From positions 1-30,026 of the IMG/VR virus record IMGVR_UViG_3300042569_000190: a stretch of DNA of 30,026 bases; one strand, given 5' to 3'. Position numbers and translations under genes: made by a program. Source of the DNA: a virus. Shown here piece by piece: positions 23,676-29,663 of this stretch; position 1 is the stretch's first letter; each line of letters opens with the position of its first letter. Under the pieces are notes generated by a model. It worked only from the letters and a program-made list of their open reading frames with translations, did no database searches and had not been told where the DNA came from.

Positions 23676-23725
23676 GTTAAAGTTTTGTTAAGATGTTAAT
23701 AAGTAAAAAATAAGTTATATATTTG
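23676..23725 (+). promoter_or_regulatory. Early promoter B with upstream GTTAAAG box
   Basis: The box GTTAAAGTTTTGTTAA begins at 23676 and the -7 element TATATTTG is at 23718-23725, 42 bases on. It drives the gene at 23749 and probably the long early run to about 26530. Confidence 0.7.
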
Positions 23726-23748
23726 CTGAAACAATTAAAAACAAGTAT

Positions 23749-23934
23749 ATGGAAACATTTAAGTATCGTGGTCAAGAAATACAAGTTAATTACCACACTG
23801 TGCCTGTAAAAGGTGAATTGGATGAAGTTATTATTGGTTCAGTATTTTATGAAGGTACTGATATAACAATGATACTATCACAAGATGATGAACGTGAAAT
23901 ATTAGAAACAATTTACGATAAACTAAACAACTAA
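23749..23934 (+). CDS. Early hypothetical protein (61 aa)
   Basis: A 61-residue acidic alpha/beta protein starting METFKYRGQEIQVNYHTVPV. It is the first gene after promoter B, with a 23-base leader. Being the first early gene makes a host-takeover role plausible, but no family is recognised. It shares its last base with the next ATG. Confidence 0.55.
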   Translation: METFKYRGQEIQVNYHTVPVKGELDEVIIGSVFYEGTDITMILSQDDEREILETIYDKLNN

Positions 23935-24140
23935 TGAAAGCACAAGTAATAAACGAATTGGATAGTTTAATTCAATTAACAAAGGATTTAGAAAACGTAT
24001 ATATTCAAAACAGATTACGTTACGTTAAAAAGCTATTGCTTACTGATTGGAATGAATCAGATTTGTATTACCAACAAATTAGAGAAGTATTAAAAGCAGA
24101 TGAAACAATGAATAATTTAAACGATTTAAACATAAGATAA
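23934..24140 (+). CDS. Early helical hypothetical protein (68 aa)
   Basis: A 68-residue helical protein starting MKAQVINELDSLIQLTKDLE, ending NNLNDLNIR. It is coupled to the previous gene by an overlapping stop and start. There are no recognisable motifs. Confidence 0.5.
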   Translation: MKAQVINELDSLIQLTKDLENVYIQNRLRYVKKLLLTDWNESDLYYQQIREVLKADETMNNLNDLNIR

Positions 24141-24141
24141 T

Positions 24142-24243
24142 ATGGAAGAATATAGTGATTGTTGTGGTGCATCAAGACACCATATATTTAACGAACTATG
24201 TGCTGATTGTTTAGAACATTGTTCTTTTGAAGATGAAGATTAA
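24142..24243 (+). CDS. Tiny zinc-ribbon-like protein (33 aa)
   Basis: A 33-residue frame with two Cys pairs, SDCCGAS (Cys 7, 8) and LCADCLEHC (Cys 20, 23, 27), and an acidic end (FEDED). The form CCGA...C-x2-C is seen in small phage zinc-binding proteins. It sits 1 base after the previous gene. Confidence 0.55.
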   Translation: MEEYSDCCGASRHHIFNELCADCLEHCSFEDED

Positions 24244-24263
24244 CATTTAAAAACAAATAAGAT

Positions 24264-25028
24264 ATGATAACAACCTTTGACAATAAGCAATGGAATAAAG
24301 AAGAAATTCTTGCTAATATGTATGATGATAGTTTTTACTATGGTTACTTGGGTCAAAACGCATTAAGTAGTTCAAGTATTAAAACATTAATATCATCGCC
24401 TAAAACGTATTACTTTACAACCAAATATGGTAGTGGTGAAACACAAGCTTTGCGTGATGGTAGATTATTTCACACAATGATATTAGAACCTGAAAAGTTA
24501 GATGATATTATCTTTGTAGATGCAGCAACAAAAGCAAGTAAAGAATTTAAACTTGCAAAAGAAACAGGAAAAGAAGTTTACACTAAAAGCGAAAAGAAAG
24601 CTGCTGAACGTTTATGCGATGCTTTATTAAGAAATGAAGCAGTAAAAGAATACTTAACAAAAGCAGAATATGAAGTACCACAAATAGCAATGATTGATGG
24701 AATACCTATTAGAGCAAAAGCAGACATATTAAAAGGCAATACTATTATTGATTTAAAAACCACAACAGGAATAAAAGATTTTAGATACAGTGCTGACAAA
24801 TATTCTTATGATTTACAAGCTTGGTTATATCGTGAAATGTTTGGTGTAGAAAACTTTGTATTCATAGCTATTGACAAAGGTAGTTTAGACATAGCAATAT
24901 TTGAATGTAGTGAAGAATTTTACGCAAAAGGTAAAGAAAAGTTTGAACAAGGTGTAAGCAACTATAAATACTTTTTTCAAACACAAGGTGTTGATTTAGA
25001 CCAATACGTTTTAAGGGGTGTATTATAA
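24264..25028 (+). CDS. RecE-like 5'-3' exonuclease (PD-(D/E)xK)
   Basis: A 254-residue nuclease of the exodeoxyribonuclease VIII/RecE-like type, which resects double-stranded DNA for the annealing protein. Motifs in order are ALRDGRLFHTMILEP (62-76, His70), IPIRAKADIL (147-156, Asp154), TIIDLKTT (160-167, Asp163 and Lys165) and YSYDLQAWLYR (180-190, Gln185). Together they form the PD-(D/E)xK centre with the QxxxY motif. It partners the ERF protein at 17887. It is followed by coupled small genes. Confidence 0.8.
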   Translation: MITTFDNKQWNKEEILANMYDDSFYYGYLGQNALSSSSIKTLISSPKTYYFTTKYGSGETQALRDGRLFHTMILEPEKLDDIIFVDAATKASKEFKLAKETGKEVYTKSEKKAAERLCDALLRNEAVKEYLTKAEYEVPQIAMIDGIPIRAKADILKGNTIIDLKTTTGIKDFRYSADKYSYDLQAWLYREMFGVENFVFIAIDKGSLDIAIFECSEEFYAKGKEKFEQGVSNYKYFFQTQGVDLDQYVLRGVL

Positions 25029-25255
25029 TGGAATTAACAAAAGATGAAGCATTTGCAATGACACTTTATGATATATCACAAGGTGAAACATTAGAAACAA
25101 TGCGATACGTTTTAAAAGATTATGAAGAACGTGAACAATATGAAGTTTGTGCAGGAATACATTTAGCAATAGAAGTATCTTCATTTTTAACACTTACTGC
25201 AGTTGTAGAAGAATTTAACCCAATAGAATTAGAATTAACATTTGATGAATTATGA
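25028..25255 (+). CDS. Small acidic protein (75 aa)
   Basis: A 75-residue, strongly acidic protein starting MELTKDEAFAMTLYDISQGE and ending in ELELTFDEL. Its start overlaps the exonuclease stop (TAATG) and its stop overlaps the next start (ATGA). The charge would suit a DNA mimic or a nuclease partner, but no family is recognised. Confidence 0.5.
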   Translation: MELTKDEAFAMTLYDISQGETLETMRYVLKDYEEREQYEVCAGIHLAIEVSSFLTLTAVVEEFNPIELELTFDEL

Positions 25256-25458
25256 CACCAAAAGAAAAAGCAAAAGAGCTATTTGATAAATTTGTAGATT
25301 TAAGTGGTATTTTTGTAGGTGATTATGAAAGTGAAAAATCAATGTGTTTAATAGTAGTTGATGAAATATTAGAAAGTCATTATAAATTATTATCAGGAGT
25401 AAATCCTTCTGTATATAAATATTGGCAAGAAGTTAAACAAGAAATAGAAAAGTTATGA
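25252..25458 (+). CDS. Small early protein with MTPKEKA start (68 aa)
   Basis: A 68-residue protein starting MTPKEKAKELFDKFVDLSGI, with CLIVVDEILESH in the middle and YWQEVKQEIEKL at the end. I recall this layout as very common in Bacteroidetes phages and prophages, always without known function. It is coupled at both ends by ATGA overlaps. Confidence 0.65.
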   Translation: MTPKEKAKELFDKFVDLSGIFVGDYESEKSMCLIVVDEILESHYKLLSGVNPSVYKYWQEVKQEIEKL

Positions 25459-25916
25459 TAATAGAAAAAATAAAACAAGAAACAGGGATTGATGTAACCT
25501 TAAAAAGTAGGAAACGTGAACAAATAGAAATGAAAACATTAGCATCATTTTTATTAAGACAAAAAGGTTTATCGTTTACTCAAATAGGAAAAGAACTAAA
25601 CCTAAACCACGCAACTATAATACACCATTTAAAAATATACCCAAGTGTAAAACATTACAATCCACGAATTCAAGAAATAGAAAACATATTAGTTGGAAAG
25701 AAACCTGATTTAGTAGTTGAATCATTACAAAAAACAATCGAATTAAAAGACAAAGAAATAAAAGAACTTAATTCAAGAATAGCACAACTACAAACAAACA
25801 AGAACATAACACGCTTGATTGATTTGTTAGACAATGAAGACATACAAATGAAGTTTGAAGCATTTTTAACTATTAACGAAAAAGCAAGATATTATAAAAA
25901 ATATGAAACTATTTAA
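25455..25916 (+). CDS. DnaA domain IV-like DNA-binding protein with coiled coil
   Basis: A 153-residue protein. Residues about 17-62 (SRKREQIEMKTLASFLLRQK, then LSFTQIGKELNLNHATIIHHL) match the C-terminal helix-turn-helix of DnaA: an Arg/Lys start, an 'R-x-x-A-x-x-L' helix, IG, and NHATIIH in place of DHTTVIH. It lacks the AAA+ ATPase part. A coiled coil follows (about 95-115, KTIELKDKEIKELNSRIAQL). It could mark the phage origin or redirect host DnaA boxes. Its location near the terminase suggests a replication or transcription regulator. Confidence 0.6.
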   Translation: MIIEKIKQETGIDVTLKSRKREQIEMKTLASFLLRQKGLSFTQIGKELNLNHATIIHHLKIYPSVKHYNPRIQEIENILVGKKPDLVVESLQKTIELKDKEIKELNSRIAQLQTNKNITRLIDLLDNEDIQMKFEAFLTINEKARYYKKYETI

Positions 25917-26139
25917 AAATTATAGAGTGATTAAATTTCAAGGAAAATTTATTGCTCAAACAAGAAAATGTTTTTTATTTCATTGGCAAGGAATAGGACA
26001 ATACAATTTAAGTTTATGGGATACTTTTGAATACCAAATAACACGTTGTTCATTTGATACGCTTGAAGAAGCAAATGAGCATTTAAAAAAGTATAAAGAT
26101 TTTACCAAAAAAAATAAAACAAAGTATCATTATGAGTAA
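25903..26139 (+). CDS. Small basic protein (78 aa)
   Basis: A 78-residue basic, aromatic-rich protein (FKNYRVIKFQGKFIAQTRK, FLFHWQGIGQYNLSLW) with EEANEHLKKY near the end. The repeated 'F-x-G-x-F-x-x-Q' and the 'T-x-E-E-A' helix look like a small alpha/beta fold seen in many phage orphans. Overlaps of 14 and 8 bases link it to its neighbours. Confidence 0.55.
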   Translation: MKLFKNYRVIKFQGKFIAQTRKCFLFHWQGIGQYNLSLWDTFEYQITRCSFDTLEEANEHLKKYKDFTKKNKTKYHYE

Positions 26140-26245
26140 TTTACAACGCATACAAAGAGTAATGAACTTCTATTATAAAAGAGGTTGTAATAAAGAATCA
26201 GTAAATAGATTGTATTATAAAATACTAAAAGATAAATTTAAATGA
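26132..26245 (+). CDS. Tiny basic protein (37 aa)
   Basis: A 37-residue basic helical frame with IQRVMNFYYKRGCNKESVNR. It overlaps both neighbours (8 and 4 bases), the usual tiling of phage micro-genes. No family is recognised. Confidence 0.5.
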   Translation: MSNLQRIQRVMNFYYKRGCNKESVNRLYYKILKDKFK

Positions 26246-26373
26246 CAAAAGAAACACTTATATTACTTCTTGAATACATAAGAGATAATTGTATTGAAAC
26301 AAGTACAGGTTGGCAAATGAATGGTAAAGATTATTCAGATAAAGAAATAGTTGAACAATTTAAAAACAAATAA
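26242..26373 (+). CDS. Tiny acidic protein (43 aa)
   Basis: A 43-residue frame starting MTKETLILLLEYIRDNCIET, then GWQMNGKDYSDKEIVEQF. Its ATGA start overlap and regular residue pattern support coding. The function is unknown. Confidence 0.5.
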   Translation: MTKETLILLLEYIRDNCIETSTGWQMNGKDYSDKEIVEQFKNK

Positions 26374-26374
26374 G

Positions 26375-26530
26375 ATGGGAGATTTTACAATGTGCGATGG
26401 TAAGAATTGCGATTTAGCAACTACCTGTTATAGATATAAAGCTGAACCAAGTTTATACAGACAAAGTTATTTTGTTGATGCACCTATTGAAAATGGTCAA
26501 TGTGATTACTATTGGGAAGTAGAAGATTAA
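26375..26530 (+). CDS. Small Cys-motif protein (51 aa)
   Basis: A 51-residue protein with CDGKNCDLATTCYRY (Cys 7, 12, 18) and GQCDYYWEVED (Cys 43). The spacing of four cysteines suggests one zinc site. Similar 'C-x4-C-x5-C...YF...C-x-Y' proteins are familiar in Bacteroidetes phages. It is the last gene before the terminase operon. Confidence 0.6.
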   Translation: MGDFTMCDGKNCDLATTCYRYKAEPSLYRQSYFVDAPIENGQCDYYWEVED

Positions 26531-26579
26531 CAATAACTTAAACCTATTATTTTTAAATTGATAATAAAATTTTTCAATT

Positions 26580-26831
26580 ATGGAAGATAAAAGAAAAGGT
26601 AACGGTGGTCATCCAAACAGTGGTCGTAAATCAAAAGCTGAAGAAGTAGCAATGATTGAAAAGTTAAAGCCATTAGAACCAAAAGCATTTGAAGCATTAA
26701 AGAAAGGTTTAGACAATGGTGACTTTAAATTTGTTCAGTTGTTTTACAATTACTATGCAGGTAAACCACGAGAAACAAAAGATATTACTTTGAATAGTGA
26801 ACAACCATTATTCAATATAAGCGATTTATAA
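26580..26831 (+). CDS. terS: Terminase small subunit
   Basis: An 83-residue protein placed 18 bases before the large terminase gene. Residues 9-20, GGHPNSGRKSKA, match the 'GG-x-P-GAGRK' start of small terminases, with EEVAMIEKLKPLEPKAFEAL next and FVQLFYNYYAGKP as the end motif. The small subunit recognises the packaging site and feeds DNA to the large subunit. It is short for the family, as is usual in Bacteroidetes phages. Confidence 0.7.
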   Translation: MEDKRKGNGGHPNSGRKSKAEEVAMIEKLKPLEPKAFEALKKGLDNGDFKFVQLFYNYYAGKPRETKDITLNSEQPLFNISDL

Positions 26832-26849
26832 GCCATTTAAAACACTTTT

Positions 26850-28019
26850 ATGAGTGAATTTGTAGTTACTACTGCAATTAAAAAGATGTTGCGTTTAAAC
26901 AAGCGTAAACGTATTATACAAGGTGGAACATCAGCAGGTAAAACTTTTGGTGTTCTGCCTATACTTATTGATAAAGCTATACGAGAACCTTTGCTTGAAA
27001 TTAGTGTAGTATCAGAATCAATACCACATTTGCGTAGAGGTGCTTTAAAAGACTTCTTAAAGATTATGATGATGACCAATAGGTATCGTGATATTCAATT
27101 TAACAAATCAACTTTAAAGTACACATTTGCAAACGGAAGTTACATTGAGTTCTTTAGTGTTGACCAACCTGATAAACTACGAGGTGCAAGACGTAATATA
27201 CTTTACATAAACGAATGTAACAATGTACCGTTTGAAGCATACAATCAACTTGCAATACGAACAAGTGGTGATATATGGTTGGACTACAATCCAACTAATG
27301 AATTTTGGGTACATAGAGAGGTTTTAAAGGACGAAGATTCTGAATTGATAGTACTTACTTATTTAGATAATGAAGCGTTACCACAATCAATAGTAAAAGA
27401 AATAGAACTTGCAAAAGCGAAAGCAGTTGATAATGAATATTGGGCAAATTGGTGGCAAGTGTACGGACTTGGTCAAGTTGGACGTTTAGAAGGTGCTTGT
27501 ATTCCTAATTGGTCTGAAATAGAATTACCACCCGAAGCAAGGTTGTTGTGTTATGGTATGGACTTTGGTTATAGTGTTGACCCTACAAGTTTAATTGGTT
27601 TATATAAATACAACGATGCTTATATATTTGATGAAATCATTTATCAAAAAGGTTTATTGAATAGCGATATAAACAATCTATTAAAAGCAAACGATATTAC
27701 TGAAATGATTTACGCTGATTCTGCTGAACCTAAATCTATTGCTGAATTAAGTGGTTATGGTAATATGATATTACCTGTAACAAAAGGCAGGGATAGTGTT
27801 ATTTACGGAATCAATTTAATGAATCAAAACAGAATATACGTAACAAGTAGAAGTAAGAACTTAATAAAAGAATTAAGAAACTATACTTGGATGCAAGATA
27901 AAGAAGGCAACACACTTAATAAACCTATTGATGCTTTTAATCACGCTATTGATGCAGCACGTTACGCATTTACTTCACAGTTAGAAAATCCACACAAAGG
28001 AAACTATTATATTTACTAA
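26850..28019 (+). CDS. terL: Terminase large subunit
   Basis: A 389-residue packaging motor. The ATPase has Walker A IIQGGTSAGKTFG (about 22-34) and Walker B ILYINECNNV (locator near 118-127). The nuclease has CYGMDFGYSVDPTS (about 230-243, first Asp), MIYADSAEPKSI (about 286-297, second Asp) and PIDAFNHAIDAARYA near the end (third Asp). It cuts concatemers and drives DNA into the prohead. The short length is still complete for both domains. It shares a base with the next start. Confidence 0.92.
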   Translation: MSEFVVTTAIKKMLRLNKRKRIIQGGTSAGKTFGVLPILIDKAIREPLLEISVVSESIPHLRRGALKDFLKIMMMTNRYRDIQFNKSTLKYTFANGSYIEFFSVDQPDKLRGARRNILYINECNNVPFEAYNQLAIRTSGDIWLDYNPTNEFWVHREVLKDEDSELIVLTYLDNEALPQSIVKEIELAKAKAVDNEYWANWWQVYGLGQVGRLEGACIPNWSEIELPPEARLLCYGMDFGYSVDPTSLIGLYKYNDAYIFDEIIYQKGLLNSDINNLLKANDITEMIYADSAEPKSIAELSGYGNMILPVTKGRDSVIYGINLMNQNRIYVTSRSKNLIKELRNYTWMQDKEGNTLNKPIDAFNHAIDAARYAFTSQLENPHKGNYYIY

Positions 28020-28180
28020 TGACATACGGTGAAATCATAGCAACAATAGAATGCTACATTTATTTAAAGACAAATCAAAATGTGCTAATAGCTATGCCTC
28101 GTAATATAGGTGAAATAAAGAAAATGAAATCAATGTATGAAGTAGCTAAACAAGAAGTTGCTTATATGTTGCAAGTTTAA
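28019..28180 (+). CDS. Small protein after terminase (53 aa)
   Basis: A 53-residue protein starting MTYGEIIATIECYIYLKTNQ, coupled to terL through TAATG. It has no visible domain beyond two short helices (IKKMKSMYEVAKQEVAYML). The function is unknown. Confidence 0.5.
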   Translation: MTYGEIIATIECYIYLKTNQNVLIAMPRNIGEIKKMKSMYEVAKQEVAYMLQV

Positions 28181-28232
28181 TTATATTCATTTAAATATAA
28201 TATCGTTTATTTTGTTGATTTTATATTCATTT
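28181..28232. repeat. Pair of 12-base direct repeats upstream of promoter C
   Basis: TTATATTCATTT occurs at 28181-28192 and 28221-28232, exactly 40 bases apart, in the gap before promoter C. It could be an operator pair (about four helical turns apart) or chance in AT-rich DNA. Confidence 0.45.
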
Positions 28233-28248
28233 GCGTATAGTTGTAAAT

Positions 28249-28298
28249 GTTAAAGTTTTGTTAAAGTTTGTAAAAAGTTTTGTATGTTCACAACTTTG
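28249..28298 (+). promoter_or_regulatory. Promoter C with upstream GTTAAAG box
   Basis: The box GTTAAAGTTTTGTTAA begins at 28249. A -33-like TTTG (28267-28270) is followed after 20 bases by CAACTTTG (28291-28298), one mismatch from TAnnTTTG. The box-to--7 distance is 42 bases, as in promoter B. It drives the small genes from 28334. Confidence 0.6.
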
Positions 28299-28333
28299 TG
28301 TAATTTTACACCATCAAACAAAAACAATTAATT

Positions 28334-28483
28334 ATGAAATCATCTAAAGTTACTATCGAAATCGCATTTAACAATCAACTTGAATTTGTTACTTTTACAA
28401 ACACAACTGTTTGGGAAGCAATGAAACAACTTAAAAAGAAATATGGCGAAGTTTTAATTTATGATGTTAAAGCTGAATATTAA
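28334..28483 (+). CDS. Small protein after promoter C (49 aa)
   Basis: A 49-residue protein, MKSSKVTIEIAFNNQLEFVT then VWEAMKQLKKKYGEVLIYDV. It has a two-strand, one-helix, one-strand pattern. The base choice is more C-ending at the start, suggesting good expression. No family is recognised. Confidence 0.55.
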   Translation: MKSSKVTIEIAFNNQLEFVTFTNTTVWEAMKQLKKKYGEVLIYDVKAEY

Positions 28484-28501
28484 TAATAACAATTAGAAAT
28501 T

Positions 28502-28639
28502 ATGAAAACAATTACAGGAGTATTATCAGCATCAGTAGCAATGTCAAGCAACGATTATTTTGTACAAGCAGCATTTGCATTATTAACCTTTTATTTAATA
28601 TATCGTGAACTTAAAAGCGATGAAAAATTGTCTGAATAA
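28502..28639 (+). CDS. Small membrane protein (45 aa)
   Basis: A 45-residue frame with one probable membrane segment (AAFALLTFYLIY, about 23-34) and a charged tail (RELKSDEKLSE). It overlaps the next gene by 20 bases. The function is unknown; it is too far from the lysis genes to be called a holin. Confidence 0.45.
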   Translation: MKTITGVLSASVAMSSNDYFVQAAFALLTFYLIYRELKSDEKLSE

Positions 28640-28829
28640 AGGAATCACTATTTACCCTGTTGTGATAGATGATACTTATTTTGTAGGCAAAAGAAAAATC
28701 AATTACGTTAAAATAGAAATAAACGTAAATGGTGCAAAGAAATTAGGAAACGATAAATACAAACAAGATGAAACACTAACACAAAAAGTGTTTGAATTAT
28801 ATGAAGTATTAAATTTAAAATTAGTTTAG
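28620..28829 (+). CDS. Small basic protein (69 aa)
   Basis: A 69-residue beta-rich basic protein starting MKNCLNKGITIYPVVIDDTY. I prefer this ATG to the in-frame GTG 15 bases upstream. It shows GKRKINYVKIEINVNGAKK and a C-terminal helix (TQKVFELYEVLNLKLV). A terminator follows, so it ends the transcript from promoter C. No family is recognised. Confidence 0.5.
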   Translation: MKNCLNKGITIYPVVIDDTYFVGKRKINYVKIEINVNGAKKLGNDKYKQDETLTQKVFELYEVLNLKLV

Positions 28830-28849
28830 AGTTAGTTAAATTGGTAAAG

Positions 28850-28878
28850 AAGGCAATCAGAAATGGTTGTCTTTTTTT
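28850..28878 (+). terminator. Rho-independent terminator before the tail operon
   Basis: AAGGCAATC (28850-28858) pairs with GGTTGTCTT (28865-28873), with two G:T pairs and a 6-base loop, then a T run to 28878. Confidence 0.8.
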
Positions 28879-28920
28879 GTTTTATACAATTACCACTTTA
28901 ATTAATTTTTAAAATAAAAT

Positions 28921-29592
28921 ATGAAAGTAGATATTAATGTTCCTGAATCTTTAAACGAAATTACTTTATATCAATATCAGAAGTTTGAAAAGCTGATACA
29001 AGATAATGAAGCAAGTCATTTTGTGAATCAGAAAACTATTGAAATCTTTTGTAACATTGAATTAAAAGATGTTGCTCGTATTCGTATAGCCGATATAGAT
29101 GATTTACTTGCACATTTAAACAACTTACTACAAGCTAAACCTAAACTAACAAGAACTTTTAAACTTGGTGTGTATGAGTTTGGATTTATACCTAAACTTG
29201 AAGATATGACTTCAGGCGAGTTTATAGATTTAGAAAACTATTTATCAAACACTGAAACGTTGCATCAAGCAATGGCGGTTTTATACAGACCAATTACATC
29301 AAAGGTTAAAGACTTATATACAATAGAAGAATACGAATCAAGTTACAAATATAGCGAGGTGTTAAAGTATATGCCTTTAGATATTGCACTTGGTTCTATG
29401 CTTTTTTTTTGGACTTTGCTCAACGATTGCGGGAACGCTTTGAGTCATTATATACAGAACGAAGTGGAACAGTCGGTACAAGCGAAGCAGGTTTTGGAAA
29501 AAAATGGGGTTGGTATCAATCAATTTACGCAGCAGCTCAAGGAGATATTCTCAAGTTCGATGCAGTTACCAAATTACCAATCACAACTTTAA
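28921..29592 (+). CDS. Putative tail assembly chaperone, zero-frame product
   Basis: A 223-residue protein. Residues 1-163 look like a helical/beta chaperone: NVPESLNEITLYQYQKFEKL at the start, FKLGVYEFGFIPKLEDMTSG in the middle and YMPLDIALGSMLFFW next to the slippery site. The zero frame continues 61 codons to LPNYQSQL. Codons in this extension are odd for the genome (CAG outnumbers CAA, plus many AAG and GAG), suggesting that another frame constrains it. It is the first gene of the tail operon after a terminator and an AT-rich leader. Tail chaperones usually make two products by frameshift. Confidence 0.6.
   Translation: MKVDINVPESLNEITLYQYQKFEKLIQDNEASHFVNQKTIEIFCNIELKDVARIRIADIDDLLAHLNNLLQAKPKLTRTFKLGVYEFGFIPKLEDMTSGEFIDLENYLSNTETLHQAMAVLYRPITSKVKDLYTIEEYESSYKYSEVLKYMPLDIALGSMLFFWTLLNDCGNALSHYIQNEVEQSVQAKQVLEKNGVGINQFTQQLKEIFSSSMQLPNYQSQL
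29403..29409 (+). promoter_or_regulatory. Candidate -1 ribosomal frameshift site T TTT TTT
   Basis: A run of nine T (29402-29410) is read CTT TTT TTT TGG in the zero frame. T TTT TTT at 29403-29409 is a classical X XXY YYZ slippery heptamer. A -1 slip continues at TTG 29409 into an open frame of 84 codons. The same run is also a place where sequencing could drop one T. Confidence 0.55.
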
Positions 29593-29663
29593 TGACTTGG
29601 TTAATGTTTGAAAAAGAAAAAACAGAAATAGAAATAAAAAACATAAAAAGAAATGGTGTATAA
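29409..29663 (+). CDS. -1 frame extension of the tail chaperone (G-T-like)
   Basis: An 84-residue open frame in the -1 frame, entered exactly at the slippery run. A fusion would be 163 + 84 = 247 residues. It holds FGKKWGWYQSIYAAAQGDIL and KFDAVTKLPITTLMTWLMFE, which looks like a conserved helical domain, with normal AT-ended codons. In lambda-like phages the G-T product arises the same way and links the tape measure to the tube. Alternatives are a separate gene starting at TTG 29409, or a single gene broken by a missing T. It overlaps the next start by 11 bases. Confidence 0.6.
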   Translation: MDFAQRLRERFESLYTERSGTVGTSEAGFGKKWGWYQSIYAAAQGDILKFDAVTKLPITTLMTWLMFEKEKTEIEIKNIKRNGV

